64,000 nucleotides of DNA from Sabellastarte sp. h YS-2021 (taxonomy: Eukaryota; Annelida; Polychaeta; Sabellida; Sabellidae), in contig OZ024931.1 in NCBI GenBank assembly GCA_964017235.1, positions 137,952,033-138,016,032 on the forward strand, read 5' to 3'. Below the pieces are notes generated by a model. It saw only the letters and a list, made by a program, of their open reading frames with translations, had not been told where the DNA came from and did not search any database. Positions 1-8,699 of this stretch are shown here, piece by piece. The position numbers and the translations under genes were made by a program. The first letter of the stretch is position 1, and each line of letters opens with the position of its first letter.

Positions 1-344
1 CTGCTACAGTGATTGCCAAAGTACAGCAACCATCAAGGCCTTCTTCATTAGCATCAACACAGCCTGCTACTTCTTATGTAGTTGTGGATTACCAACAGCC
101 TGGGGCTTCCAGAAAGATGATTTTCAACCCCCTTCAGTTGCAGTTCATACAACACTTCTGGATTATTCAGTCTCTTTGGAGCTATTCCAATTGTACTACA
201 GTACACACCATTGACACACCACAGCCATTTTCACCCTCTCAATTTCAACCAGCAATGTCACCAGTGCCATCTTCCACTCATGAAGAACAGTCAAGACCTC
301 CCAGTCAGTCCAGCCAGCAGAGTCAGCCCAAATCAGCAGATTAG
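1..344 (+). CDS. C-terminal part of a Ser/Pro/Gln-rich protein, open at the left edge
   Basis: The frame is open from the window edge to a stop at 344. The residues are low-complexity, rich in Ser, Pro, Gln and Thr (for example the run PPSQSSQQSQPKSAD at the very end), with no domain I recognise. A canonical AATAAA lies 173 bases past the stop, so this looks like the end of a real transcript. It runs towards the minus-strand Harbinger transposase at 1.2-2.3 kb. PIF/Harbinger elements normally carry a second, Myb/SANT-like gene beside the transposase, often with a disordered tail, so the best guess is the end of that gene. That is inference from position only; it could also be the last exon of a host gene. 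The true start lies outside the window. Confidence 0.35.
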   Translation, partial: ATVIAKVQQPSRPSSLASTQPATSYVVVDYQQPGASRKMIFNPLQLQFIQHFWIIQSLWSYSNCTTVHTIDTPQPFSPSQFQPAMSPVPSSTHEEQSRPPSQSSQQSQPKSAD

Positions 345-516
345 CCCACACAAGACACACCAAAACCAGTCCTTCTTATGGCCACCCGAGTCGTCCAAAA
401 ACAATTAATCAACTGTTGTTGCCCCAAAACAAAAAAGTACACCGTCAAGCACCTACACTTCCCCACAGTACACAAAAAAATTGTGTAAATGAATGAGTGA
501 ATGTTGAAGAAGTATT

Positions 517-522
517 AATAAA
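517..522 (+). promoter_or_regulatory. polyadenylation signal AATAAA
   Basis: Perfect AATAAA hexamer 173 bases past the stop of the open frame at the left edge. The following 100 bases are A-rich and C-rich with no long frame, as expected after a transcript end. Confidence 0.4.
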
Positions 523-544
523 GTTCCCCCACAAAACAAAGAAA

Positions 545-1227
545 ATAAAAAAATTAATAAGAAAAAATCTTTAAAAAATAAATTTAAAGGCAGGCCACCC
601 CCACCCCACCCCCACCCACAAAAAATGAGAACAGTACACGCCCAAAATTACAAAAATCTAGACACCAATCCATGTCCTTCCCACCCCAAACCAAGATTTA
701 AATGAAACAAACCCACTCTACAAGTCAGTTCATTTCAATGTGTGGAGGGACTGACAGACAAACAAATGGTAAGACCTAACAAAACATTGAAACATTATAT
801 TTTGGCAATTTCATATGTAATTTTTCTTTTCTAGTTTCTGCACACAATTTCCCAGAAAAGTTATTTCAGTTTGTGATAATTAGGTGCCAGAATTCATTTA
901 AAAAAGGGATCATATTTGTTTTACTATTTGGCAGATTATTCCTTTTTAAAATAAAAACAGATCATTTCAGTGGTGGATGTGAACTTTGTAAATTAAGGTC
1001 CTGGGTTTAAACTTGCCTGAGATGATACTTAATTTGGTGAACTGAGTTTGGGCGGGGCTTGCGTTAGTGATGGGCATTCTTTTTGATAAAATTTGATTTG
1101 CAATAAATTGTTATAAAACTGAGTTTATTTTTGGTGCAACACTTTGCTAAATAAAAGTTCTTGGATTATTTGGGTAGTCCTAAAATGGACTGATAGATGA
1201 CAGCATGTTCTCCCCCTCAGTCTTCTT
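545..1227. other. Noncoding spacer, probably interior of the Harbinger element
   Basis: No credible frame. It holds a C/A-rich run near 595-622 (repeated CCACCCC blocks) and otherwise AT-rich sequence. By position it lies between the two convergent genes proposed for a Harbinger element. I saw no terminal inverted repeat here. Confidence 0.4.
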
Positions 1228-2349
1228 ATACTCTGTCCTCCTGCCCAGTCATTGTCCCCACATGATTGAAGTAGACTTTCAGTAGGTCTCATTGATATTT
1301 GGCCTCCCTTGATGCATTTCTCAAGTTCTCATGGTGTCCCTGTTCCCCCAGTCTGGACGTGGTGCTAGTATGTTGTCGGCTGGAGTGGGTGGTCTGGCTC
1401 CTCCCCCCTGATAGCTGCTCAGCATGTTATACCACACATGTTAACACAATGTCTCTGACTACTTTTGGCCTCTGCTCCATGGTGGTGAACAGTGCCCTGA
1501 ATCTCTTGACAAGTATACCAAATGAGTTCTCGACCACCGTCCTCCCCCTGGATATCCTGTAGTTGACTCTTCTCTCCTTCTTAGTCAGTTGTTGTCTACT
1601 GTAAGGATTGATCAGCCAATGCATCAGGGTAAATTGATCGTCCTCCAGCAGGAAGTAGTGTAGATCTGGCCCCTCAGGTACAAGTGGCTCAGATGACGAT
1701 AGTCCCCATGTTCCAATCTCAATTCTTCTTCTCAGTTTGCTGTGGTTGAATATCTGAGCATCAGATGATGACCACTGGCCCTCATGTTGGCCCACAGGAA
1801 CTTGTAATCTGCATCAACTAAAATACCAGGGAGAAGTAGCCCTTGGAGTTAAAATATTCACTGCCTGACTTCTTAGGCTTCTTTGTAGCAATGTGTTTTC
1901 TATCAAGTGCACCAACTGCATGGGGAACATTCCATCTGTTTCTAAATCTTTTTTCGATTTTCTTCCAGTCTTTAGGATCAGTAGGACACGTATGTTGTGT
2001 CATGTACTCATGTTGAAATTCTTTTAAAATGGCTTTGCAGACCTGGGGGGCAAATTTGCAGATGGTGGTTCTTCCAACCATCCAGTGGTATTGCAATGAA
2101 GTGTAGCTTTCCCCTGTGGACAAGTGTCTTAAAGTAGCTGCCAGTTTTAATCTGACTTCCAGTGGCTTCCTGAAGTTGGTAATTGACTTCCTGAAATTGG
2201 GGGTCATTCTTTCATCAATCAAATAAAAAAATGCTGATTGCATCCTGGAAAAGTTTCCGTAGCCCAGTATGTCAGTAGTGATCAACTCGTCTAAGAATGT
2301 TCTGTAGCACCCTTTCTCTTCCCTGTAAAATAGCTAGGGCATGACTCAT
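1228..2349 (-). pseudogene. PIF/Harbinger transposase (DDE_Tnp_4), frameshifted
   Basis: A nuclease that would cut and paste its own element. An ATG at 2349 opens the frame (MSHALAILQG); reading frame changes follow near 2,280 and again near 1,800, and there are stops near the C-terminal end (for example at 1427), so it is dead as written. The middle reads MTPNFRKSITNFRKPLEVRL, then TGESYTSLQYHWMVGRTT, the helix-turn-helix-like region usual in HARBI1-like proteins. All three catalytic acidic positions are still visible: D in VGALDRKHI, D in SSDAQIFNHS, and E in VVENSFGILVKRF. The tail (NLRNASREAKYQ...DLLKVYFNHVG...) is also typical. About 370 codons in total, the normal size for the family. 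A second, differently damaged copy lies at 16.4-17.0 kb plus 36.8 kb. Confidence 0.88.
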
Positions 2350-2945
2350 GGCTTCTGTTGATTTCTTCTCCTTCTGGGTGGTAGTGGTGATGCTGGCTGG
2401 GAAGGTGCTGGGTTCTGCTGTCTTCTGTGTCTTGAAATTATCATGTACAATAAAAAATTAACTCAATAAAAACAAAAGACCCTCAAGTGATCTATCAGTT
2501 GCTCTTGATGTGTTCCTGTCATCTTTGAAGTGTGAAATGAATGGCACATCACAGGGGAGGGGTTTATATAGTGTCATATGGATCCCGATTCTGGATCCCA
2601 GTTTTTAGATACTGATCACAAAAACAATCAGTTCTGTATGAAGGGTCGTGAGCATGCTCCCAGCTTGTCTGTTTGTCTTTATGGCTTGTCTGTTTGTGAT
2701 CTGGCTTGTCTGTTAGGGGTTTAAGGTTTGTCGTGCAACCTCTACAACTGGCCATTTAAAAACATCCCCGACCCTACAACTTGTTGGGATGCTCATAATG
2801 TCAGTAACTATACAGACCTTTTTGGGATTTGATAACTGACTCAGAATTTTCTAGCACACTTTCCCATGACCCAATAACTTTTTGAACTGACCCTAGTGTC
2901 GTAAGGGTCAGTTGTAGGGTCAGCTCCATGGACCACATGTAAAAT
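2350..2945 (-). mobile_element. 5' noncoding part of the first Harbinger element
   Basis: Upstream of the transposase start. It shares scattered similarity with the region to the right of the second Harbinger piece (36.85-37.39 kb): both have a GGATCC-containing block, a TTGTTGGGAT block and a stretch with 'ttttagcaca/ttctagcaca' followed by 'gacccta/accctag'. A short word ggcttgtctgttt recurs three times near 2,665-2,715. The outer end, around 2,880-2,930, is rich in gggtcag/ctgaccc inverted words and may be near the terminal repeat, but I could not pair it with a left end. Confidence 0.45.
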
Positions 2946-2949
2946 GGAT

Positions 2950-3430
2950 GTCATCCATACATCTTTAAAACATTAAAGAGCCATGATGGAAACCAAGCTT
3001 AACCAATCCATCCATGAAGTACTGATAATCAAACTTAAAGCCAAGTTTATCTATATCGCCAGGATCTATTTTAATGTTGTCTGAAGGCTCTGGTAATGTT
3101 GTACATAGAAGCAGAAAAACAGTTCATGCAATAAACTTGTTACAATTTCAATAGATGGATAGAGCAGCGGATAGGGTGTACAAAATATGTATCTTTGAGT
3201 ATGCCATTATTAAGTAAGGCTCCTTTGGGCCAACTTAGGTCCACGATAGTCCTTTTACTAGTGGAATTCTTTTTGTCTCTGACCATGAGTGGTAATAAAA
3301 GGAAGTCAATATGTTCTTGGGAAAAAGGACACAGAATAGCCTGAAAGTTTCCATTTGGAGATATACCTTTATATGTGATTGTTGCCAGGGGTTTCAGGAA
3401 GACAATTACAATCACAATCAAGTAGAAGCT
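2950..3430 (-). mobile_element. Fossil DIRS-like retroelement, reverse-transcriptase part
   Basis: Read on the minus strand, this holds RT-type peptide stretches with the DIRS signature: a basic/asparagine-rich lead-in, then RTIVDLSWPKGA with an N-G-I-K-D-Y continuation, and further on KIDPGDIDKLGFKFD, YFMDG and LGFHHGSLM. In DIRS/Ngaro elements RT carries exactly this 'DLS-P-G-SVN-GI' block followed by a 'RAFRQ...DP.D...LGF' block. Only part of RT is present; no tyrosine recombinase or terminal repeats are visible. It is broken with a few breaks and looks old. It abuts the Harbinger element on its left and a LINE about 500 bases to its right. Confidence 0.6.
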
Positions 3431-3934
3431 CACACTGGATGAGACTGGTCTAAATAATGTGCTTACAAAACCTCTCGGTTAAGTTCATACTATGCAGGCA
3501 TTCAACATTTAAGAAAATTTGGAAGATCACTTTTTCTAATGATATTGTTGCCACACTAATATCAGGAATTGTATGCCACTGCACTCTTTTTTGCCAGAAA
3601 AAATCTTTAAAGGGGATTTAGGGACAAAAGCAAATTTAGGTTCAGTTTCCTGTAAGCAAGTAATTCTAGGGTTATTAATGTGCAATTCATTAACAGGATT
3701 TGTATCTAGAAAATTGATTACTTTTAGATGGCGAGGTTTTGTTTGGGTTATCTTAACTAGTAGAGGTGTGTTTACATTAATTTGTGTTATGTGATGACTG
3801 GCAGTTGGCTGCAAGCTCTGCATTATTAGGTTTGTCGTTGGAATGATTAGGATGGCCTTACAAGAACCCAGTTTTATTTTCATTCCCATTGAAATTATAT
3901 TTGGCCCAAAGAGCCAACAAGGGCTTGGCAACAC
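3431..3934 (-). other. Unassigned stretch with a 138-codon minus-strand frame
   Basis: A minus-strand frame at 3536-3952 is open for 138 codons, beginning at a TTG-like position in the LINE tail. It contains a stretch resembling endonuclease wording (NNPRITCLQETEPKF), but the other endonuclease blocks are missing, and the part next to the LINE is just LINE-tail sequence. It could be an extension of the neighbouring DIRS-like fossil or chance. I see no other signal. Confidence 0.25.
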
Positions 3935-5150
3935 CATAACATAACATAACACATGATTTTTATATAGCGCTTATCACATAGTATGTCTCTAAGCGCTGTA
4001 GGATCTAGACATTGTATTCAAGTCTGAAAAGTATGTTTTGAGCTGCCTTCTGAAATCTAAAAGTGAATTTGAAGATCTAATGCTAACAGGTAGATTGTTC
4101 CACAGAGCTGGAGCAGCATGAACAAAAGCCCGTTTTCCATAACTGTTTCTAGGAACCTTGACTGGAAATGCTATATTGAAATTTTTGGATGATCTTGTTA
4201 ATCTTGCTGGTTATGCCAACGAAATGAGGTCAGTGATGTATGTTGGTGCTAAGCCATGTAACGCTTTGTACACATCAGTGAGAATACTGAAAGCAATCCG
4301 CTGTTGTATTGGAAGCCAGTGAAGTTCTTGTCTTGCTCTACTAATGTGGTCATACTTTCTCATTTTGAGGATGACTCGGGCTGCTGAATTTTGTACAATT
4401 TGTAGTCTGTGCAAAAAGACTTTATTTACTCCATAAAGCAGGCAGTTGGCATAGTCTAGTTTTGATATTACCAGGCCTTGAATTATGCAGGAACATGTAT
4501 CATTTGACAAATATTTACGAATTCTGGCAATTTTATGAAGTTGTGATTGACAGGCTCTGCACTTTTTGATGATAAACTCTTCCATGTTCATCCATGAATC
4601 AAAATAGGCACCTAGGTTGCGAACAGACCTTGTCGGAGTGATTGTACAGTCTCCCACCCTAATAGAAATAGAAGGCATTCCTTCCAAATATTTTCTAGAT
4701 CCAAAAACAATAACTTCAGTTTTGTCTTCATTCAGTTTCAAAATGTTTTGTGACATCCAAGATTTTATACCATCAATGCAAAGTTCCAGATGTTGTAAGG
4801 ATGCAGCCATTGAGCTTTTATCGAATTCAACATATAGCTGAGTATCATCTGCATATAGCATGTGACTCACTCCATGTTTATTTGCAATGTCCGCTACAGG
4901 AGCAACATATAAAGTGAAGAGTATTGGTCCAAGGACAGACCCCTGAGGAACACCAAAATTAAGATACATCTTTTCAGATGAGCTGTTATTTATTCTCACT
5001 GCCTGGCTTCTGTTGGAGAGGTAGGATCTAAACCAGTCTAGTGCTATTCCATTAATGCCAAATCTAGTTTCTAGATGATAAAGAAGTTTTTCATGGTCAA
5101 TAGTATCAAAGGCAGCACTTAAATCAAGAAGGACTAAGGCGACCATTATT
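3935..5150 (-). mobile_element. CR1/L2-like LINE, 5'-truncated
   Basis: The RT C-terminal half, a short 3' UTR and a pentanucleotide tail are present. On the minus strand the 3' end reads aagcgctatataaaaatc followed by a (ttatg)n tail at 3935-3950; the 'aagcgctatataaa' 3' end is typical of CR1/L2-group LINEs in marine animals. The 5' end is cut at about 5,150, as expected from incomplete reverse transcription. No clear target-site duplication was seen. Two other copies of the same broad group lie at 40.7-42.2 kb and 60.4-61.1 kb. Confidence 0.85.
3989..5146 (-). pseudogene. LINE reverse transcriptase, C-terminal half
   Basis: From an ATG at 5146 the frame is open for 311 codons; a TAA at 4211-4213 interrupts it, after which the same frame continues to a TAG at 3989. 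Recognisable blocks in order: AAFDTIDHEKLLYHLE (residues 11-26), FGVPQGSVLGP (about 64-74), the catalytic YADDTQLYVEF (about 98-108), LKLNEDKTEVIVFGS, VRNLGAYFDSWM, and the thumb/C-terminal block LDYANCLLYG...RLQIVQNSAARVI...HWLPI. After the stop come the usual WNNLPVSIRSS and DFRRQLKTYF words. The upstream fingers region and endonuclease are absent because the copy is truncated. The single internal stop in an otherwise clean frame suggests a fairly young insertion. Confidence 0.88.
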
Positions 5151-5694
5151 TATTGTTCAAGGAAGACAAGATGTCATTTTGGACACAAAGAAGTGCAGAC
5201 TTTGTGGAATGGAAAGGTCTATATGCAGACTGCATTTTGCACCATAATTTATTCACCTCTAAATGTGTTCTGAGACGAGCTGCAACAATTTTTTTGCAAC
5301 CATCATTTTTTTCCGGAAGTGCCCTCCTTCAAAACTATTAATTTGTTTTTCCTTGTTAACCACGCTGGCTGATTCAGTTGACATAGACAACAGGCCCTCT
5401 CAACCTTTCAGTGGTAGGTATCTATTTTGTAATGACAAATACCCCTTTGAATCGATGTTATGAGAGGTAGCTTGGGTCTCAATGCCACCAATTCCTTGAA
5501 ATTAATTATAACATATGACCTCAGCTATATGTTTTGCAATTTTTCTTCTGGTACTTGGCTTGGTACTTGGTGAAATATATAGTTCGTTTTTATTCCACTT
5601 TCCAGAACTGGACAAAATTGTTTAACTGTTAGTTTGATTGATAAAACATATCAGATTGGTGGTATTGTTGTTTTAATGTGTGACTTATTAACAG
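5151..5694. other. Noncoding, nothing recognised
   Basis: Mixed-composition sequence between the LINE and the inverted-repeat element. Only short chance frames (60-66 codons) occur on the plus strand; no repeat or motif stood out. Confidence 0.4.
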
Positions 5695-5769
5695 TATATC
5701 AGTAGTATAGAGTGGGCACTAGACCCCCCCCCCCCCCATGCCACAGTCATTGGAGTTAACTTCCAGTTC

Positions 5770-6320
5770 CGGATGAGCATGCGCAGTGGGGCACTTCAGG
5801 TTGAGCATGCGCAGTGAAACAAGCAATCTGATTGATGGAGAGATAAAGACGTCACATCACGTGACCAAATGCTGTAATTTGATTGGTTGATGACGTCCCA
5901 TGACTACATTTAACCTCCCATACCGCAGTGGTTAACTGGTTGCACATGCTCATAGGAGCACTTCTGGTTCCGGTTGCGCATGTGCAGTTTTGTGGAGCAA
6001 TCTAATTGGTTGATGAAGTAACCAAATGCTGCAATTTGATGATGTTGATGACGTCACATGGCTACATTTAACCCCATAAATGCTTTGGTAGGTTTGGTTC
6101 TGTTTGTGCATGTGCAGTAAACACTGCAATCTGATTGGTCGATGATGTCACAAGGTTGATAATGTCATGTGACTAAATGCTATAATCTGATTGGTTAATG
6201 ATGTCATACAGTCCTGTAATTGGATTGGTTGATGTCATTTGAAATGTGATTGGATCTCACAAGCAGTCATTTGATTGGTTGATGATTAAATGGTGGCATT
6301 TGATTGATTGTTTGATTAGT
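5770..6320. repeat. Promoter-like motif cluster inside the 1,244-bp element
   Basis: A loose tandem motif, roughly 'ctgattggttgatgacgtca', recurs about nine times. It combines inverted CCAAT boxes (attgg) with CRE half or full sites: gacgtcac at 5848-5855, tgacgtcc at 5891-5898 and a perfect TGACGTCA at 6049-6056. An E-box CACGTG lies at 5858-5863. NRF1-like words (gagcatgcgcagt and relatives) occur near 5,773, 5,802, 5,974 and 6,107. Binding is inference; the motifs themselves are plain in the sequence. Confidence 0.7.
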
Positions 6321-6324
6321 GATG

Positions 6325-6535
6325 ATATTTCTTTTGAATAATGCCACATTTGCTAGGGGATATTTTTTGAATAATGACACTATTGATAGGGTTTAGTTGA
6401 ATGATGTCATGGTTACTAGGGATATTTTTGAAAAATGCCATGGTGGATGGGGGATGAAAAGTACCATGGTTGCTGCTTTTGAATAATGTCATGGTTGCTA
6501 GGTGCTATTTTTGAATAAGGTCATGGGGTATTTAA
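6325..6535. repeat. Second degenerate tandem motif in the same element
   Basis: Around five copies of a roughly 35-45-base word of the form 'tttttgaataatgtcatggttgctagggata' follow each other. They are unlike the CCAAT/CRE motif to the left, so the element interior contains two unrelated repeat blocks. Confidence 0.6.
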
Positions 6536-6950
6536 TGTTTTTCAATTTAATAGGCTATGGAATCTTCTGTGTGTATATTTATAATGCATAGTTTACATAG
6601 ACCAGTTACAGCCTCCACCAGTTCCCAAGGGGGGCATCTCCCAGAGACAGATTTAAAGTTCAGAAATGTGTTGTTACAAAGTGTGTTAAATAAAAAGACA
6701 TTGAAATGAACAGACTGCTGCAAGCCTAATAAAAATGGAATTGGCTGTAATATTTGCATGCATCATTACAAAACCTAATTGTGGCAAATACTCCCCGTTT
6801 ACAAAGCTTAAGTAATAAACATAAGTTTTAAATAATGGTGTTAACAGATACAACGGGCAATGACATCAAACAGTGATAAAAGAATTAATTCCTCCTCCGA
6901 CGATGATTACGGTATGGGGGGTCTAGTGCCCACTCTATACTACTTATATC

Positions 6951-7399
6951 AGTTGACTGCAATTATCATTTTTATTTTTACATAAATTTGTTTTGTAAAA
7001 CTTTGTGTTTTTCTGTTAAAACTTGAAGGGAATCAGCAATTGTTACTTTTCTATCCCTGTTAACTATAACTGAAAAATTAGGGGCTCCTCTGCGATTGAA
7101 CTATTTGATGAAACTGTTATTTAGCCATTCATAAAACCATTTATTTTATTTCAAAATTTATTAACGTCAACAATTCTCAAAAGGGCAGTGCTAGAGAGTT
7201 TATACTTACACCATCCCTTGAGTTTCTAGAAACGTTTAAAAAGGCATGCTAAGGCAGGAAGCACATGAACTACAGTTATAGCTTATGGGTGAAAAGGTCA
7301 ACACATAAGCACAGACTTATTGTTGAACAGCTATTTACCAGATATTTGTTCACAAGGGTATAAGCCTGTTCCAATGGAACCTCCGGGGTGATTTGAGGT
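6951..7399. other. Noncoding, nothing recognised
   Basis: AT-rich sequence without frames, repeats or element ends that I can identify. Confidence 0.4.
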
Positions 7400-8695
7400 C
7401 AGGCAATTAGAAATAATTAAAACTAAAAACATTTGAAGCTGGAGAAAAAGAGCTTGAAGTTCGAGCTCAACAGCCTAAAAGAGGAGCTTTAAAATTGAAA
7501 GAAACAGCTTGAGATTGAAAGGCAAAAGTGAAAGGCTTGAGGCTCAACAATTTGAAAAAATGCTTGAGCTTGAACATGAAAGAGAAATGAAAGCTTAAGA
7601 AATCAATGCTAACTGAATTGCCCATGAAGAGTCTATTGCTAATAAATTTGATTTTGGTAAAATGTTTGACTGGTACCACCTTTAAATGATTCTTTAATTG
7701 ATATATATACTGTTAATACTTTACATGGGTTACTCCTAATTTGAAACGTTAAACAAACAGGCCTTTATTGCTGCAAATTCTTTTGAAAAAAAATCAATAA
7801 GTTGCCTATATTTATTTATTTGGGATTTTACTTTGCTTTCAACACTGTACAGGTCATATCACGACGGGTAGCTGGAAAGGCAGAGGAAACCAGTACATAC
7901 AGTTTGTCAGGGTTCTGTACTGTAAACTGCCGACCAACAGCGAGCAACTACTAGCTTTCCCACTTGAGGTTGTTTCAGGAACTGAACCTCAGCTTCACAG
8001 GTGAGAGGCGAGAGTATTACCACTCTGCCACCGTGGCCCCCATAAGTTGCCCATACAGCTTTGCCTATTTCTAAAAAGGTTTGACTATGGCTGTGTGAAA
8101 ATACTATTTTAAAAGTGTATGAGTTGGTGCCAGAAGCATATCATTAAAAATTCATACTTTGCAGTAAGCAAAAAGGTTAACTCATGTTGAATTTGCATGT
8201 AAGAAAGAAGTGTACTTTGACAGGTGGTGTAATTCTAGACAAGTTTGTACAGGCTTTAAGAAACCTAGACATGTAATTTTGATTGGAGAGTTCAAAAGGT
8301 GTGTTTGTGATGACAAAAAACCTAGATTTATCGAGATTAACATAAATATCAAGATATCAAAACCAGTAGCTTATGCTGATCATTATGCGCCAACTTAAAA
8401 GTCCAAGAGTGGCAAGCGTAGATTCTCTGGTTCCATGAAGAAGTTTTGTTCTGAAGTAAGAAAGAAATTTGAAAACGTAAAATAAAATGTAAAACACTAG
8501 GCATATTATTTCTGACTTTTGGGATCTGAAGAAAAAAAGAAGCAAAACCAATGCCTTTGCTTCTAGCTAATCCAAGGAGGTTGTGTGAACATTCCTGTAC
8601 ATAAGGTCAATTTAGTATCAGACTTAGTTACTGGTTTCTGTTGTGGTAGGTAACTGAGCCCTTGACCCTTTAAGACGGTATCTTTGGACTCATTA
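7400..8695 (+). mobile_element. Old fossil of the SCAN-gag gypsy family (gag to protease)
   Basis: Plus-strand relative of the element at 17-37 kb. It holds a coiled-coil-like part at 7,430-7,640 (Glu/Lys/Leu-rich, ending with the 'hee s.a.kfd.gk' wording seen before the SCAN-like part), the SCAN-like block across 8,100-8,400 (YFDRWCNSRQV, GEFKRCV, AYADHYAPT), and a protease-end block near 8,570-8,690 (matching GCVN-P-HKVNLVSDLVTG of the other copies). It is broken with many breaks, and older than the 17-37 kb copies judging by its divergence. A SINE sits inside it at 7,811-8,041. The tandem duplication that follows starts within it, so its right part is present twice (again at 12,044-12,566). 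Confidence 0.75.
7811..8041 (-). mobile_element. tRNA-derived SINE with 14-bp target duplication
   Basis: On the minus strand the head reads tggcagagtgg (A box, 8020-8030) and ggttcagttcc (B box, 7978-7988) at normal RNA polymerase III promoter spacing, followed by a ~150-base body and an (aaata)n tail at the 7,811 end. The flanks carry ataagttgcctata (7797-7810) and ataagttgcccata (8042-8055), a 14-bp duplication with one mismatch, as made by LINE-driven insertion. It interrupts the gag fossil, so it is younger than that element. The SINE family is not identified. Confidence 0.88.
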
Positions 8696-8699
8696 TTTC

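Larger units (their letters stand above)
5701..6944. mobile_element. Nonautonomous DNA transposon (1,244 bp) with 29-bp TIRs and TATATC target duplication
   Basis: The first 29 bases (5701-5729, starting agtagtatagagtgggcac) are the exact reverse complement of 6916-6944. The similarity continues imperfectly for another ~15 bases on each side after a C14 tract at 5724-5737. Both flanks carry the hexamer tatatc (5695-5700 and 6945-6950), a clean 6-bp target-site duplication. No transposase frame is present. A 70-codon minus-strand frame at 6547-6759 looks slightly protein-like (it contains RCPPWELVEAVTGL) but I cannot place it. Superfamily not assigned: the TIR starts with AG and a 6-bp duplication is unusual among the common groups. 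Confidence 0.85.

Noticed and set aside
770-780. Host splice donor (atggtaagac)
   Set aside because: A lone donor-like word without a coding exon upstream; expected by chance.
3536-3952. LINE endonuclease from the wording NNPRITCLQETEPKF
   Set aside because: Only one block fits; other endonuclease motifs are missing and the frame begins inside a LINE tail.
8020-8030. Possible tRNA gene
   Set aside because: A and B boxes are present, but the cloverleaf is not maintained and a SINE body, tail and target duplication follow.
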